A DNA stretch of 63,961 nt. Origin: Carboxylicivirga sediminis (GTDB lineage: Bacteria > Bacteroidota > Bacteroidia > Bacteroidales > Marinilabiliaceae). The notes under the pieces were generated by a model. It was not told the origin of the DNA. It worked only from the letters and a program-made list of their open reading frames with translations, and did not search any database. The stretch spans positions 1 to 63,961 of the forward strand of contig NZ_JAGTAR010000032.1 of the NCBI RefSeq assembly GCF_018156225.1, written 5' to 3'. A program made the translations under genes and the position numbers. Of this stretch, positions 63,225-63,961 are shown piece after piece (the first letter of the stretch is position 1; every line of letters starts with the position of its first letter).

Positions 63225-63785
63225 TTAGGTTTTCCTTTTTATAGCTGAAAGTCCAACTAATATTAGCACAACCATTAAGATTATAAAAAATGCACTTGTC
63301 GAGATACTTTTTAAAATTGAGAATGTATTTGTCATACTTACCGAATCGTGTGTTATGTCCGGATAACTATTCAACATCGTAATTATTCCAATATTTTCCA
63401 AATAATCTGAAATACCTGCAAATACAGGGATTAGGCATAAATACAGAAATGGAGTCTTTAGTTTATTTAGTTTTTTTAAGAAATACCCTAGAAGTATACA
63501 GTAGGAGAGAGCGAAGAGGAGTGGGTAAATCAAATCCACAGGTATTTGACGGGTTAGGTATAACCTGCGCCCATTTTCTCCAAGAGCACTGAATAATTCA
63601 CTAACATAATTCAAATCATACCCGGTAGGCATCATATCCAACAGCTTCATTCCATCAGAAAACGCCATTGTTTTAGGAATGGTGACAGTCAGCATGAAAA
63701 AATAAACGATATTGGTCAGAATAAATAATCCTAAAACCTTTTTTCCAGAAATGTTCTTTTCAATAAATGTATTCAATAGCTTCAT
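63225..63785 (-). CDS. Four-helix membrane protein of unknown function
   Basis: A 186-residue protein with four membrane helices (about 17-38, 85-105, 112-130 and 158-180). A polar, non-helical periplasmic stretch follows helix one (about 42-82, KTMAFSDGMKLLDMMPTG). No motif is recognised. It is AT-rich and 72 nt upstream of the YdeI gene on the same strand. Confidence 0.65.
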   Translation of the reverse strand: MKLLNTFIEKNISGKKVLGLFILTNIVYFFMLTVTIPKTMAFSDGMKLLDMMPTGYDLNYVSELFSALGENGRRLYLTRQIPVDLIYPLLFALSYCILLGYFLKKLNKLKTPFLYLCLIPVFAGISDYLENIGIITMLNSYPDITHDSVSMTNTFSILKSISTSAFFIILMVVLILVGLSAIKRKT

Positions 63786-63914
63786 TTAGTTCATTTTAGA
63801 TAAGTGCACTTGGTGTTCGGCATAAAAACCTAACTATCGGCAATGCTATGTTAAAAGTATTTATTTGTAAGCATTCGGCCTCGCACGTCACAAAAGCTTA
63901 AATCGAGACACTCT

Positions 63915-63941
63915 AATTGTCCATAGAATCCATGGACAATT
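63915..63941. repeat. Inverted repeat at the right edge
   Basis: Arms AATTGTCCAT and ATGGACAATT (10 bp each) with a 7-nt spacer, followed by a tandem ACAATTCTC motif. It may continue outside the window as an operator or element end. Confidence 0.4.
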
Positions 63942-63961
63942 CTCACAATTCTAAGAGTTCT

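Overview
The window looks like an ordinary chromosomal segment of a member of the Bacteroidota, most likely the Bacteroidales/Marinilabiliales side of the phylum. The reasons are: -7 promoter boxes of the TAnnTTTG type in front of many genes and little Shine-Dalgarno signal; lipoproteins with short lipoboxes; PorV-like and OprO/P-like barrels; a TonB receptor paired with a YfiR protein; LytS/LytTR signalling; secreted GH29 and GH3 glycosidases; and the minus-strand order lysS-gpsA-pgi. I see no rRNA, tRNA, CRISPR array, prophage or intact insertion sequence.

Layout. 0.2-6.5 kb: an AT-rich trypsin-like lipoprotein, a secreted alpha-L-fucosidase, a membrane-anchored protein with LAS-type zinc peptidase motifs, an SRPBCC protein with a membrane partner, and a long-chain acyl-CoA synthetase. 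6.5-14 kb (minus): a DUF2179 membrane protein, a cysteine desulfurase cotranscribed with an internally duplicated C_GCAxxG_C_C protein, then pgi, gpsA and lysS. 14-24 kb: a HAD phosphatase, a PorV-like barrel plus a helix-hairpin-helix barrel, a second C_GCAxxG_C_C protein, sbcD-sbcC and a patatin. 24-34 kb: yfiR with a TonB receptor, a small Gly-rich peptide gene, glyS, a TruC-like pseudouridine synthase, a REP-like hairpin element and a YfhO-type membrane protein. 34-43 kb: a PA14-containing GH3 enzyme, an intergenic 22-bp perfect palindrome, dCMP deaminase with an S41 protease, a DUF4834 protein, a DEAD-box helicase and an orphan ExbB-like protein. 43-47.6 kb: a LytS/LytTR two-component pair and an amidohydrolase-led operon.

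47.7-54.4 kb is the most distinctive block. A minus-strand cluster encodes an octaheme cytochrome c of the tetrathionate-reductase (OTR) type, a four-helix cytochrome b, two lipoprotein rhodaneses, an outer-membrane porin and a third, periplasmic tandem rhodanese. A Crp/Fnr regulator diverges from it across a 310-bp region with inverted repeats. I read it as a cell-envelope sulfur (or selenium) oxyanion respiration module: cytochrome b takes electrons from quinol, the octaheme protein reduces the substrate, the porin admits it, and five rhodanese domains handle sulfane sulfur. The substrate is inferred.

54.4-64 kb: a formimidoylglutamase, a small lipoprotein, a hybrid histidine kinase, an OmpA lipoprotein directly followed by a radical SAM/SPASM protein, dxs, a YdeI-family protein and a four-helix membrane protein. 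Both ends of the window are more AT-rich than the middle.
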